Below are positions 1 to 9,600 of a stretch of 64,000 bases of DNA, piece after piece (position 1 is the stretch's first letter; the number at the start of each line of letters is the position of its first letter). Under the pieces are notes generated by a model. The model saw nothing but the letters and a program-made list of their open reading frames with translations, did no database searches and was not told the DNA's origin. Source of the DNA: Phoebastria nigripes (Eukaryota > Chordata > Aves > Procellariiformes > Diomedeidae); NCBI GenBank assembly GCA_035582835.1, contig JAYKAV010003079.1, positions 416,449-480,448 of the forward strand. The letters run 5' to 3'. A program made the translations under genes and the position numbers.

Positions 1-148
1 AAGCTGTAGAGAATGAAGTTCAAGTTAAAAACATGCATGTTTCATTCCTTACAGAAACCTTCAAANGTGACTGCATATTTCCTAAGAGACTGCTCAACTT
101 GCAGCAATTCTTACTTAGATCTGATTGCAGACATATAGTAAAAAAACT

Positions 149-154
149 TTTATT
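149..154 (-). other. candidate AATAAA polyadenylation signal
   Basis: Plus-strand tttatt reads AATAAA on the minus strand, followed by a T-rich run. It matters only because it follows the open stretch ending at 282. Such hexamers are frequent by chance in AT-rich DNA. Confidence 0.2.
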
Positions 155-281
155 GTTTGGATTATTTCCTCCACTGGCTAGTACATCTAAGAAAGGCACT
201 GGTATACATATGTTTAAAACAGAAAATAATTAAGTCCAGCAAACTTTCTTGTATCTCAACTTGGATTTGGTTTGGTTTGAT

Positions 282-473
282 TCAGTAGCAATGTTGCTGA
301 AGTTGGATACCAGTACTATCAACTGTGTAGGGACCAGCATGGCATCCTTGATACATGGCTACAAGAGGAGAGTAATCTGGATAATTTAAAGTTTGCATAC
401 CATTTCCACTAGCAAACCCAGTGTACTGCCACATCACATACTCACTAAATACAAACCCTACATGTATATNTGG
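282..473 (-). other. unidentified coding-like open stretch with downstream poly(A) signal
   Basis: On the minus strand a frame is open for about 63 codons, from just after a TAA at 474-476 to a TGA at 282-284. The residues look protein-like rather than low-complexity (many Tyr, Gly and Gln, including SGNGMQTLNYPDYSPL, ending in QLQQHCY). An AG precedes a possible exon start near 450, but the pyrimidine tract is poor. A canonical AATAAA lies about 130 nt downstream (149-154, minus). I do not recognise the protein. It could be a terminal exon of an alternative transcript, an old retrocopy or chance. It lies inside SLC17A8 intron 1 on the same strand. Confidence 0.25.
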
Positions 474-1771
474 TTAAATTGGCCAGCAGAGCCCACAGCA
501 AAGAGAATTTATGAATTGAATAAATTACTTAACTTGATGTTTTAAAAGAAAAACGGAATCCCTGGAATTACTGTAGAGTTTCGTAAAAGTAAAAAAAGCA
601 AAATGTCAGATTTCATCTATAACACTGTAAATGAAGAAAAGTTAAGTTCAAACTGTGTGGAACACAAATACTCTGTTCACATGGTATAGAAATAGTGTAA
701 CTGGCAATCTACCAGTGCATATTAGTAAGTTCTTTAAAAAGTGTACCTGCTTATTTTCTTGCATATACATGCTGTAGTATAATACATGTAAATTATTATA
801 CATTTTCTTGTGATCAAAGGCATATTTAGATGTGCCAGGAACTATATCTTGACTCAAAATAGCATTACCAAAAGAAGGTAAAGGGATGGATATAAAAGCA
901 AATACAATCCAATCACTAAAAATACGTTCAGTTAAAATGTTGTTCTGATCCATTTAAAACAAAGATTTAAAACACTTAACATCAAGCATGCAAGAAATGC
1001 CACTGAACCCTCTGGCTCTCATCTTTTGATTACACAAATAAATGTTGTCAGTGGCATTTACTAATAGAAATAATCTTCCATTTAAATGAGAAATCTCTTT
1101 CCCTTTATGAAACTCGTCATTTGTTACATCATATTTTCGTTTATCAAAAAATAAAAATCTTTCAGTTTCTTGTTTCATAAACTGCCAGATTAAGATAAAA
1201 ATCTTTAATCTTTTTTCTCTTTTTGCTAGCAAACAGCTGCTGCTTCTTTTTCTCCTTCTAATTTGTTAGTCTCCGTAAACACACACATACACATCTCTAC
1301 TTAATACATTTTCTCGTATTGATTTGGAACAAGATTTTCAAAAAAGTCCCTGTAATTTAGGAACATTAAGTCTAATTTCAAGAGTGGGATCATTTGGGAG
1401 TGTTAATTCCCATTAAATCATCAGTTTTTCTCATGCAAGCTAAACCACAGAATTATTCACATTTAATTATTTAAAAGTTTTTTAATTAAAACACTTTTTC
1501 ATGCTCTTTGTAATATTAGAACACTATTTTATAACTTATTTTCACCTTTTTTTGTTTAATATAAATATTCTATCATCTATATCATATGCTGTTGTAACAG
1601 TGCTCCTCTTACATCTTCTGTCTTGCAGCAAGGTGTCTCTCACTATCTGAACTCAGATATTAATTTTGCAACTCTAAATTCTGTTTTATGTTTATACATT
1701 TTTCTATACTTCATTTCTCTTTAATATATTGAACCAATGGACCTGTCTGGGAATTTTCTGTTGGATTTTAC

Positions 1772-1872
1772 CTTCTCAGATTCCCCAGCGAGTCACTAAC
1801 GATGTTCTTCACCTCTTCCTTTCCTGGGTTAAAAAATCTTTCCTTCAGTGAACTGAACCCTTTGAAAGGCAT
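1772..1872 (-). CDS. SLC17A8: SLC17A8 (vesicular glutamate transporter 3) coding exon 1, partial gene
   Basis: This exon encodes the cytosolic N-terminus of VGLUT3, a proton-potential-driven glutamate transporter of synaptic vesicles (SLC17 family). The minus-strand ATG at 1872-1870 opens 33 codons plus two bases and ends at a donor reading AAG|GTAAAA. The start [20 protein letters not shown] aligns without gaps to the mammalian VGLUT3 start as I recall it, followed by [10 protein letters not shown]. An A at position -3 supports the start. No membrane segment is encoded here, and the twelve-helix body must lie left of the window. The position, downstream of SCYL2 on the same strand, matches human synteny. 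The exon is short and was recognised by pattern, so confidence is high but below that of SCYL2. Confidence 0.9.
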
Positions 1873-2420
1873 TTTGTCTTTCTTCGTCAGTAAATCCCTT
1901 ACATTAACAAGCATTCACTTCTGCTGTCATATTTCCCGATGCCAGACTCGGGAGCCTCTGCCGGTCCCCTCAGTGACCTCTGCAATAACAACCAGTTGCT
2001 CAAGAAAGGAGCATGGAAGAAAAAAGAAGAAATCAAAACAGATCTTCCAAAGCCAGAAAGTCAGTTGGGAAAAGCTCTGGAGCGAAACCCCCTCGGAAGC
2101 GCTCAGGGACTCGGTGGTGCGCTTGCAGCAGCTCTGCCGTGCATCTGTGCAGGGTCGGGTACCTGTACGGGGGCAGCTAGTCCGGAGGCTGCAGCTGGCG
2201 AGCTGGAGGTGCTGCCAAGGGCCGGTGTCCCTGGGCAGGATGCTGCTGCCTGCACCAGGGGTGAACCTCAGGCTGGCTCGCTGGGGCTCATCCTCAGCGC
2301 CCCCTCCCTCCCTCCCTCCCTCCCTCCCCTGCCTCTATCACAGCGAGATCCTGTGCAAGGTGGTGCTATAGTAACGGACACAATACCTGTCCTCAAGCCA
2401 CTCCAGTTCATTAATAAGAC
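1873..2420 (-). promoter_or_regulatory. SLC17A8: SLC17A8 5'UTR and GC-rich promoter region
   Basis: Immediately upstream of the SLC17A8 start codon the base composition jumps: about 2050-2340 is strongly GC-rich with several CpGs, in contrast to the AT-rich intron. It ends at a CCCT microsatellite. The region is well placed to hold the transcription start and 5'UTR. I cannot place the start, and a 5'UTR intron is possible. Two plus-strand open frames here (1802-2371 and 1939-2532) are antisense by-products of GC content. Confidence 0.5.
2299..2332. repeat. (CCCT)n simple repeat
   Basis: A run of ccct/ccctc units of roughly 30 bases closes the GC-rich block upstream of SLC17A8 exon 1. On the opposite strand it is a G-rich AGGG tract able in principle to form a G-quadruplex near the promoter. 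Confidence 0.8.
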
Positions 2421-5400
2421 CTCATCTGTGGCAAAGGCAAGAAGTTTATTAAACATTTACGAGTCCTTTCTGCAGGGAGGGAATTATTGCAAGCTACAGT
2501 TCCCATTCACTGTGTACCCCCCACCCAGATGAGCCCCCCTACCCCAATGCACCTGCTGGTTTGAACCCAGAGCCACCTTCTTCAGCCTGGTCATTTATTA
2601 TTGATGTTCCTGGGCCCTTGGGCAGACAGACGCAGAGGTGTATTGGTGCGATGCTGTTTGAATAAGCAATGAAAGACTGGCTATAAATTAAATGCATTGC
2701 ATTTTTGAAACACAAAATGGCTGAAAGAGGTGAACCAGTCCAACGCAACGTGATTTCATGACGACAACACACTTTTCCTAGCATGGCGGAAAGAATTTAA
2801 TGAAAACACTTGTGGAAATGCAGCCTGTCAGTACACTCGTCAAGCCTGTGTGTTGGCTGGAGTCAATGAAGAAATTCTGCTTTCAGCAAGGCCTCAGTTA
2901 CTGGGTTTGGGTTATGGACAACAAGAAAAAAAAAAAAGAAGCCCCATTTCATATTGGGTTTGGGCTCCTGTCAGCCCTTCCCTGTCCCCTGGGTGGAGGG
3001 GAAGGCAGAAACCTTCCAGGTTGTTAGAAAAATGGAGAGCTTTGCGTTTGCCACATTCCCCTGGCTCTCCCAAGGAAAGTTAAATTAAGATCCTGTCAGT
3101 GCCTCGTCAGGCCAGCAGGAGAAGAATTGGTTTCCCCTGGAAGCCCCCGGCTGCGAGTTGCCGCGTGGAGGGCAGGTGGGCAGGCAGCTGCACACCCACA
3201 AACTCCGGCTCCCGCTCTGCCACCGGCCGCCCGGTGCCCCTGCGCAAGCTGCTGTGGCTCTGGTCCCTCCCTCCCGCCCTATACTTGTCATTATCCTTCC
3301 AGGCACAGGGGCCATGCTTTTCCGCTTAACTTCTGTTCAGAGCTTGTTCTACCCAGACTCTGCAGAGAGAGAGAAGGAAAAAGAAAGCAAGAAAGTGATT
3401 CCTCCAGAGAAACAAACCCGATCTGAGTTGTTTTCAGCTGCCTTAGGGCACTTACAGACTCCTCATTTGGGTGTTCGAACTGAGTGAGTAGGACTGAGTG
3501 GGATGTAAATCTGGGCCAAAGCAAGGCCAAAGGACTATCCGCCCCTCCCTCCCTCCCCTGGCTCCTTGCATGGGCCACCAGTCTCTGGGGTTTAGATGTC
3601 TCCATAATACAAACACCAAATGTCTGGCTTGTCCCAGCTCCACTATGAGGAAGGAAATATTGGAAAAAACACTTCCTCATGGTTAGGTAAGGTAGGCAAG
3701 CAGTCTGCACTGAAATCCTTTATTCCTAGTATAAACATAGGGAAGGGAAGGGAGAAGGGAGAAGGGAGAAGAAGAGAGAAGAGAAAGCAGTACCTGGGAG
3801 CTGAGGAAGTTTTGCTTGGCTGGAGTGTCTTTTGTTGCAGAATGGGTTACAGTTTCTTTCTACCCTTTGAATAATTCATGTGCTGTAGAGCAGTGTTGGA
3901 AAACTCCAGGCTTGCACATTTGTCCTAGCAGACAGTCCTCCCATAGTGAGCAGTTAAGTGCAGCTAGGGCCATGGGGGCCAGCCAGCTCCCAGCACTACC
4001 TACCCATGTGCCTGTAGCAGGGCTTCTCTGGATGTATTTCTGTCTAGCTGGGTTGAACAGCAACTGCTCTCACTGCCAATTCAAGGACTGCCTGGTAAAC
4101 CCTCCCTGCAGCATGTCTTGCTGCCCTGGGAGCAGCTGCACCTCCTCCTCCTCACACTGCTCGGGCTTGAATCTGGCCATCTCCACAGCTGAACAAGAGG
4201 AGGCAATTCCTCCCGGTTTCTCACTCCAGACCCCTGGCCCTGGTGCACCCTGGCCCACTGGGACATGCTGGCAGCCAGAGCAGCAAGGTCACCACTGTGG
4301 AAAGGAGCACAGGCCCAACACAATCACATGCACGCATTAAAACAAGGTCTCCAATTTTCAGAGGACACACAGAAAACGAACACTAGCAGGCTAACTGCCA
4401 AACATCAGAGGTATGCATCTTTGTAGGGAAATATATATGTAGAAATGTATAATGAAATTGTCTTCCATTTACACAAATGTCTATTTGCTAACATTTGGGA
4501 TAGTTTTCTGAATGCTCTTAGGGCAGCTGAACACCTGAAACCATGTAAGAACCCAGCTCCAAACTGGCAATGGTGCAAATCCCAGGGCAAGGAATTCACC
4601 TTGAAAGACTGGGGGCTTAGGTTGGAAAGTGGTGTTCAAATCCGCTATCTCCTGGCAGCTGTGGAACAGAGGTTTTTAGTTTGCCCTTCTTTCTGGACTT
4701 CTGGTCCTGCTCCAGTTAAAGACAGCACAGAGCAGACACAAGGAAGGAGCTATGCTCAAAATTTAGTGCTTTGTTCACTTATCCACACACTCTCTAATTG
4801 CATTTAGCATGAAAGTCTTAAGTCTGTCCTTCGTGCATTTGGGAATGCTTCANGCAGCTCCCTCAGAGATACGTCCTGGCTGGCACCTGGCAGGGTATGT
4901 TCCCCTCACAGATGGAGGGGTTCTCATTAGCGTTATTGCCCACCTCACCACTAGCAGAATTGTCCATTTCTGACAGCAGGTTTCACCTCTCCCTCCTCTT
5001 TACGCTTTGCAATCCTACCACTGCCTGCAGTTCTGCAGTGCTGCAGTGGTGGCCCCTTTTGAAATTCACTGACCCTTTCCCTAAGGCTTAAAGAAAGGGT
5101 GTTACTCACTCTTGCTTTTCTGCAGGGAGGCTGCTCGACGGGAGCAGCGCTGCTTCTCTGCTTCCTCCTCCCCAGGTTCACAGGGTAGTAAAATGCCCGG
5201 ACTCGAAAACACTGCTGCAGAGAGTGTCACAGCAGCTCTGCAGTGCCCTGCTCCTCTTGGGCCACCGTCCACAGGGGCACCACCCAATTCCCAACAAGGA
5301 TGCGCTGGATGAGGCCATGGGAATCCCTATGTGACTAATCCCAGTACACATTTTGGAGCATCAGCTGAGGACATCTCTTCTCTTCCTTAACAAGACCTAA

Positions 5401-5984
5401 CATGATAGCCCTTATGGACCCAGCTGTCATTGTTCCTACTTTTTTCCTTCCTGTTTTAACCTTATGCCTTAATTTTCTTTTGCAGAAATTAAATTACTCC
5501 GTTGTGATTCTCCTTCTGATGTCTCAGACCTTCTTAAAACACATTGTATTATATCATATCATTGCAAGTCTGCTGCTTGCAAGCTGGAATCTAAGTCCAA
5601 GACACAAGATGATTTAGGCCTGCACTTGCAAAGAAATATTTTGCAAAATTAAAACTACTCCTGGCTCATACAACTTGTAGCTACCACTGAAACTACAGAC
5701 TCATATCCCCAAAGACCTCTAGTAAGGCTGTATTAAAACTGTATTTTAGAGCCAATATGGACATAAAACCAGCATGCAGACAGCCACTCCTGTGGGCTCT
5801 TATACTATCATTATCTTGGGGGCTCAAGAATAAAATGAGTTGTAAGAAAACTTGGAAACTGGTCAAGTGTATGTATAGGAGATGTGCCGTTCTAACAATA
5901 GCTGTGCCTTGCAGACATGGGGCTAGATTCGGGATTGGGGCATCCGCTTAAGAAAACTCACTTCCAGAGATCATAAAATTTCTT
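2421..5984. other. intergenic DNA upstream of SLC17A8, partly GC-rich
   Basis: No supported gene. GC content is above the local average, with a GC-rich block with CpGs at about 3080-3330 and others around 4000-4320 and 5120-5300. A purine-only GA-rich tract lies near 3738-3788. Open frames of 60-170 codons occur on both strands (for example 3816-4340 plus and 3291-3710 minus). They overlap one another, lack any recognisable domain and are what GC-rich DNA yields by chance. Distal promoter elements for SLC17A8 or a non-coding RNA are possible but not shown. Confidence 0.5.
3738..3788. repeat. GA-rich low-complexity tract
   Basis: About 50 bases composed almost wholly of A and G, made of variants of gggaa, ggagaa and gaagaga. 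It is a polypurine tract with no gene attached. Confidence 0.8.
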
Positions 5985-6620
5985 TTTCCTCTTGAGCTCC
6001 ATGAGGAGTTCCCTGTTCAACCAAGCTGGTCTTCTGCCTTGCTTGCTTGACTTACAACACAGTGGAATTGCCTGCTCCTGTACTTCTAAAAGGTGGCTTT
6101 TAAAGACTGACCAGCACTCGTGGACTCCTAAGCCCTCAAAAGCAGATTCCCAGGGTACTCTGCTAAATAGCTCCCTGAATAACTTAATGTTTGCTTTCCT
6201 GAAGTCCAGGGTAGCAATCTGCTGTCCTTTTTTCTCATTACACTGAAAATTTTAAACTCAACCATTTCATGATCACTGCGGCCAAGACAGCCACCTACCA
6301 TCACATCCCCCACGAGTCCTTCTCTATTCACAAATAGCAAGTCTAGGAGGGGATCTTTCCTACTTGGCTCACTGAGTACCTGCGACAAGAAGTTCTCTCC
6401 TACAAACTTCAAGAATTTCCAAGACCTGCTCATCACAGCAGTGTGATATTCCCAGTTGATGTCTGGGAAGTTGAAATCTCCCATAAGGACAATGGCTACT
6501 GATCCAGAAATTTCTCCTAATTGCCTATAGAATAACTCATCAGTGCTTACATCCTGGTTGGGCCATCAGTAGTAGACACCCACTACAACATCTCCTTTTT
6601 TTTCATTCCCCTAATGAAGT
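5985..6620 (-). mobile_element. CR1 LINE fragment, endonuclease region of ORF2 (antisense to + strand)
   Basis: The minus strand encodes a decayed piece of the CR1 non-LTR retrotransposon ORF2 in the apurinic endonuclease domain. Visible landmarks are the MGDFNFPDINW motif near 6484-6450, a segment reading DLLFVNREGLVGDV, and the SDHEMVEF motif containing the catalytic His that ends these endonucleases. Downstream of SDHEMVEF the frame continues with CR1 linker-like sequence but carries stops. Neither the reverse transcriptase nor the 3' end is present, so this is an internal fragment. Confidence 0.88.
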
Positions 6621-9600
6621 CACTCAAAGCTGAAATTGTCAATTCACCTCAGGAGGCAGAGCATTAAATAAGNCAAATAAAAATCCTCTAGTAGGAGACA
6701 AGAGTTGTAATACTGCACTTCTCCTGAGATGGGGGCAGAGCACTTGGGGAACAGAAAGGCTCACATGATTTTTGCCCATGGTCAGCTTCTTCAGGGGAGG
6801 GGACTGCAGCAGCCTTAGCTTTCTCCTGAAACCAATTATTTCCAAAGAAAAAATGTCAACCATGGATTTCATATGAGAGTCTCTTTCATCTTTCATTATA
6901 TTTCCAACAGAAATCACAACTGCAGATACAGTAAATAAAAGAAACAAGAAAAGAAGTGTCCAGACACAATAAGAAGAACACACATTTAGACATGTCGCAG
7001 AAGTGGCCGTATAAAGATAAGTGTGAGTGAAGATCATTTCATTCATCATGAAACTGAGTATCAAGCAGAGTTTAAAACCTAACCTAAGCAATAACACTTT
7101 TCAAATCCCAAAGCTTACCACCCTATGTGCTTGCTGGAGCCTGCATCAGCTACGTGCTCCCTGGAAACATGGGATTATTGGCATTGGGGTATGAGTTCAG
7201 GATTCTGAGGGTGAGATCAGGGTTCCTAGGTGAGTTTCCATATTACCTTCTCAAAGAAGTTTCTTTCAGCACTTGGCACGTGCAAAGGTCCACTCAGCTG
7301 ACATGCATATTTTATCATTAGACGTGAAACTTCAGGGTGAAACCATTTCTCCCTCTGTATTTGTATAGTGCCTGGTGTACTGGAGACCCTGTTGGGGTTG
7401 GCACCTGTAAGAGTCATCGTAACATCACATTAAAGAAGGGTACTATAGGAATTCAGCCTTCAAATCTACAGCATCTGAAATCAAAGATAAAAAGGGTGAC
7501 CTGGGATCCCATGTTATACAAGGGTTTGGATTAAAGGATCAAAATGGTCCTTCAGGTTTTGAAATCTATGGCTTTACAACATCTGCACTTTTCCTCCATA
7601 AATGAAGATGGATTCAAAGACTTCAGGATTCTAATTTTTACTGTATGAGAACCGAGTCCTTTGCTGCCATGTCAAAATGCTTTGTGTTGTCAGCCCAAAC
7701 CAAGTTTTCAGATGATATGTTTGTTTCCCTGATGTCTGTGGCAAAACTGGCATTCATTTCAAATGGTTTAAAAATTCATCTTTAGTTTCTAGTTTCTGCT
7801 TCCTGATCAGGTAGCTGATAGCAAGGAAATTTGATCACAGCTGGACAAGAAATAAAAACAGAGGCTCCTGGGATGCTAACAACAAATAAAACAATAATGG
7901 AAATAGGAATTCTTATTTATAGTTTTCTTTACTGGAAACTGCTAATTAAATGGTTACTTATTACACCTTACACAGTAAGTAGGAGAGCTTTTTAAAGCAT
8001 TTCTGTGTGGAAAGCTATTATGTGAAGTACATCTGTTTCCCCTCAAAAGGACAGAGCTTCCGTATCATTGCACTAACTACTACAGATACATTTAATGCTA
8101 GAAAACATTTTTTTATTATCAATTTCATACAAGTAAATATGTTAAGCATGAACTTCTTCAATAGAAGCCCTCTCTAAGGTAAAAAAAAGTTCCATATATG
8201 GAGCCAATAACCACTGTGTAAAATATAGTTTTCTAAATCTGATATTTTTGTGGCTAACTTTGCAAACACTCTTCACTGCTCTCCCAAAAGTGAATACGTC
8301 TAAATTCTAAGAAAGGGGGACAACACACATACCAGGAAAAAAAAAAAAGGAAAAAATAAAGCTGGTGTATTGAATTTGATGATTTCTGTGCATACAGGAA
8401 TACTCTATGCTATTTAAAAATAGGTTCTTTTTTACTTTCACAAAGCAGAATAAGGAAAGCCTTGTAGCTGGATAAGAACATTTCTATAATGTTTGCAATT
8501 TATTTGAAAGTTGCTTGGGTTATAGTGACACCTTATGGTAGTTTTACTATATTTTACAGATCGTTTTGAAAGTTAAGACCTCTTATAGCCTTTTACAGCC
8601 TGTCACTATCGGCAAGGAACTGCTTTGATAGTTTTAGAAATCTTTTTGTTACAAGTTACTCAAAAGATCATTCCATCTCTTCAAATTTGTCTGGTTTCCC
8701 TTTTACCCTTGCTAGGAAAATAGATTTTAAAGGGGAATAGTCTTTGGTACTGTCTTCTCTCCATGTTTAACAGATAATCTATGCCAGGCAATAGATGCAT
8801 AACATGCTATTCAAAACTATCTGTGGTGATACCCGACTTNTGAGTACAGTCTTTTACTGGATTGATTCACCAAATTATACCATGTAGTTCATTATGTTCC
8901 TCTAATCCCAGATCTGAACTCTTTAAAAGAAAACATCACGGTCGAAATTAATGAAAAAATTCTTTCCTTTTAAATACTGTTGAAAACCAAACCTGTGGAA
9001 CATGCAAGTAAATATCCAAACCAGCTTCTATGTGAAGATTAGATTTTCTAAAACCTGCCTTCCTGGGGCTCTCCCTTACATGAATTTTCTAGTGTCTAAT
9101 AGGAGCTATCTCACCTACAGCCCTTCCCTCACTTGAAGTACAAAGTTGGTCCCTCTAATGAGCCAATGGTTTCCATAAAACTTACATGAATTCCTTACCT
9201 TTAGTATTTTAATCACACTCTCATCAAACAAGGGTTGAAAATGGGCAATAGGTTCAAAGTTGCAAAGGGCTGAGAGGGAATGAGGGAGAAGGATGACTGA
9301 GCAGTCACATTAATCTTAAAAACAGAGCTGAAAATCCACATATGCTACAGTTGCCTTGGAAGGGGGAGTTGTATTTATGCTGAACTGCAGGTAAGGCTTA
9401 TTTATATTAGAATAAAATAAGCTCCAAAATACCTTTTATGTAGCCCCTTCTCATTAAAAAATTGATTATGGCACAGAGAGAGACAGAGCTTAAAATCGTA
9501 AGTCAACTTTTTGTTTCATTGAGCAAAATAAGTCTGTTTAAAATTAGTATTTTAAGTCCTGACAACCTATGTCAGTGACTAAATGTTATCTCTTACAATC

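Larger units (their letters stand above)
1..1771 (-). other. SLC17A8: SLC17A8 intron 1, 5' part
   Basis: This stretch begins at the GT donor of SLC17A8 exon 1 (1771-1770 on the minus strand) and runs off the left edge. It is AT-rich. I find no second SLC17A8 exon in it. It contains two minus-strand open stretches that match nothing I know: 282-473, described separately, and 648-1232, one frame broken by a single TAA at 954-956. Assignment as intron follows from the exon 1 donor and is an inference. Confidence 0.7.

Noticed and set aside
1802..2532. Overlapping plus-strand frames of 189 and 197 codons
   Set aside because: They are antisense to SLC17A8 exon 1 and its GC-rich promoter, overlap each other, and show no domain. 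Expected by-products of GC content.
3291..4340. Open frames on both strands (139 codons minus, 174 codons plus)
   Set aside because: No recognisable family, no splice or start context, overlapping frames on both strands in GC-rich DNA.
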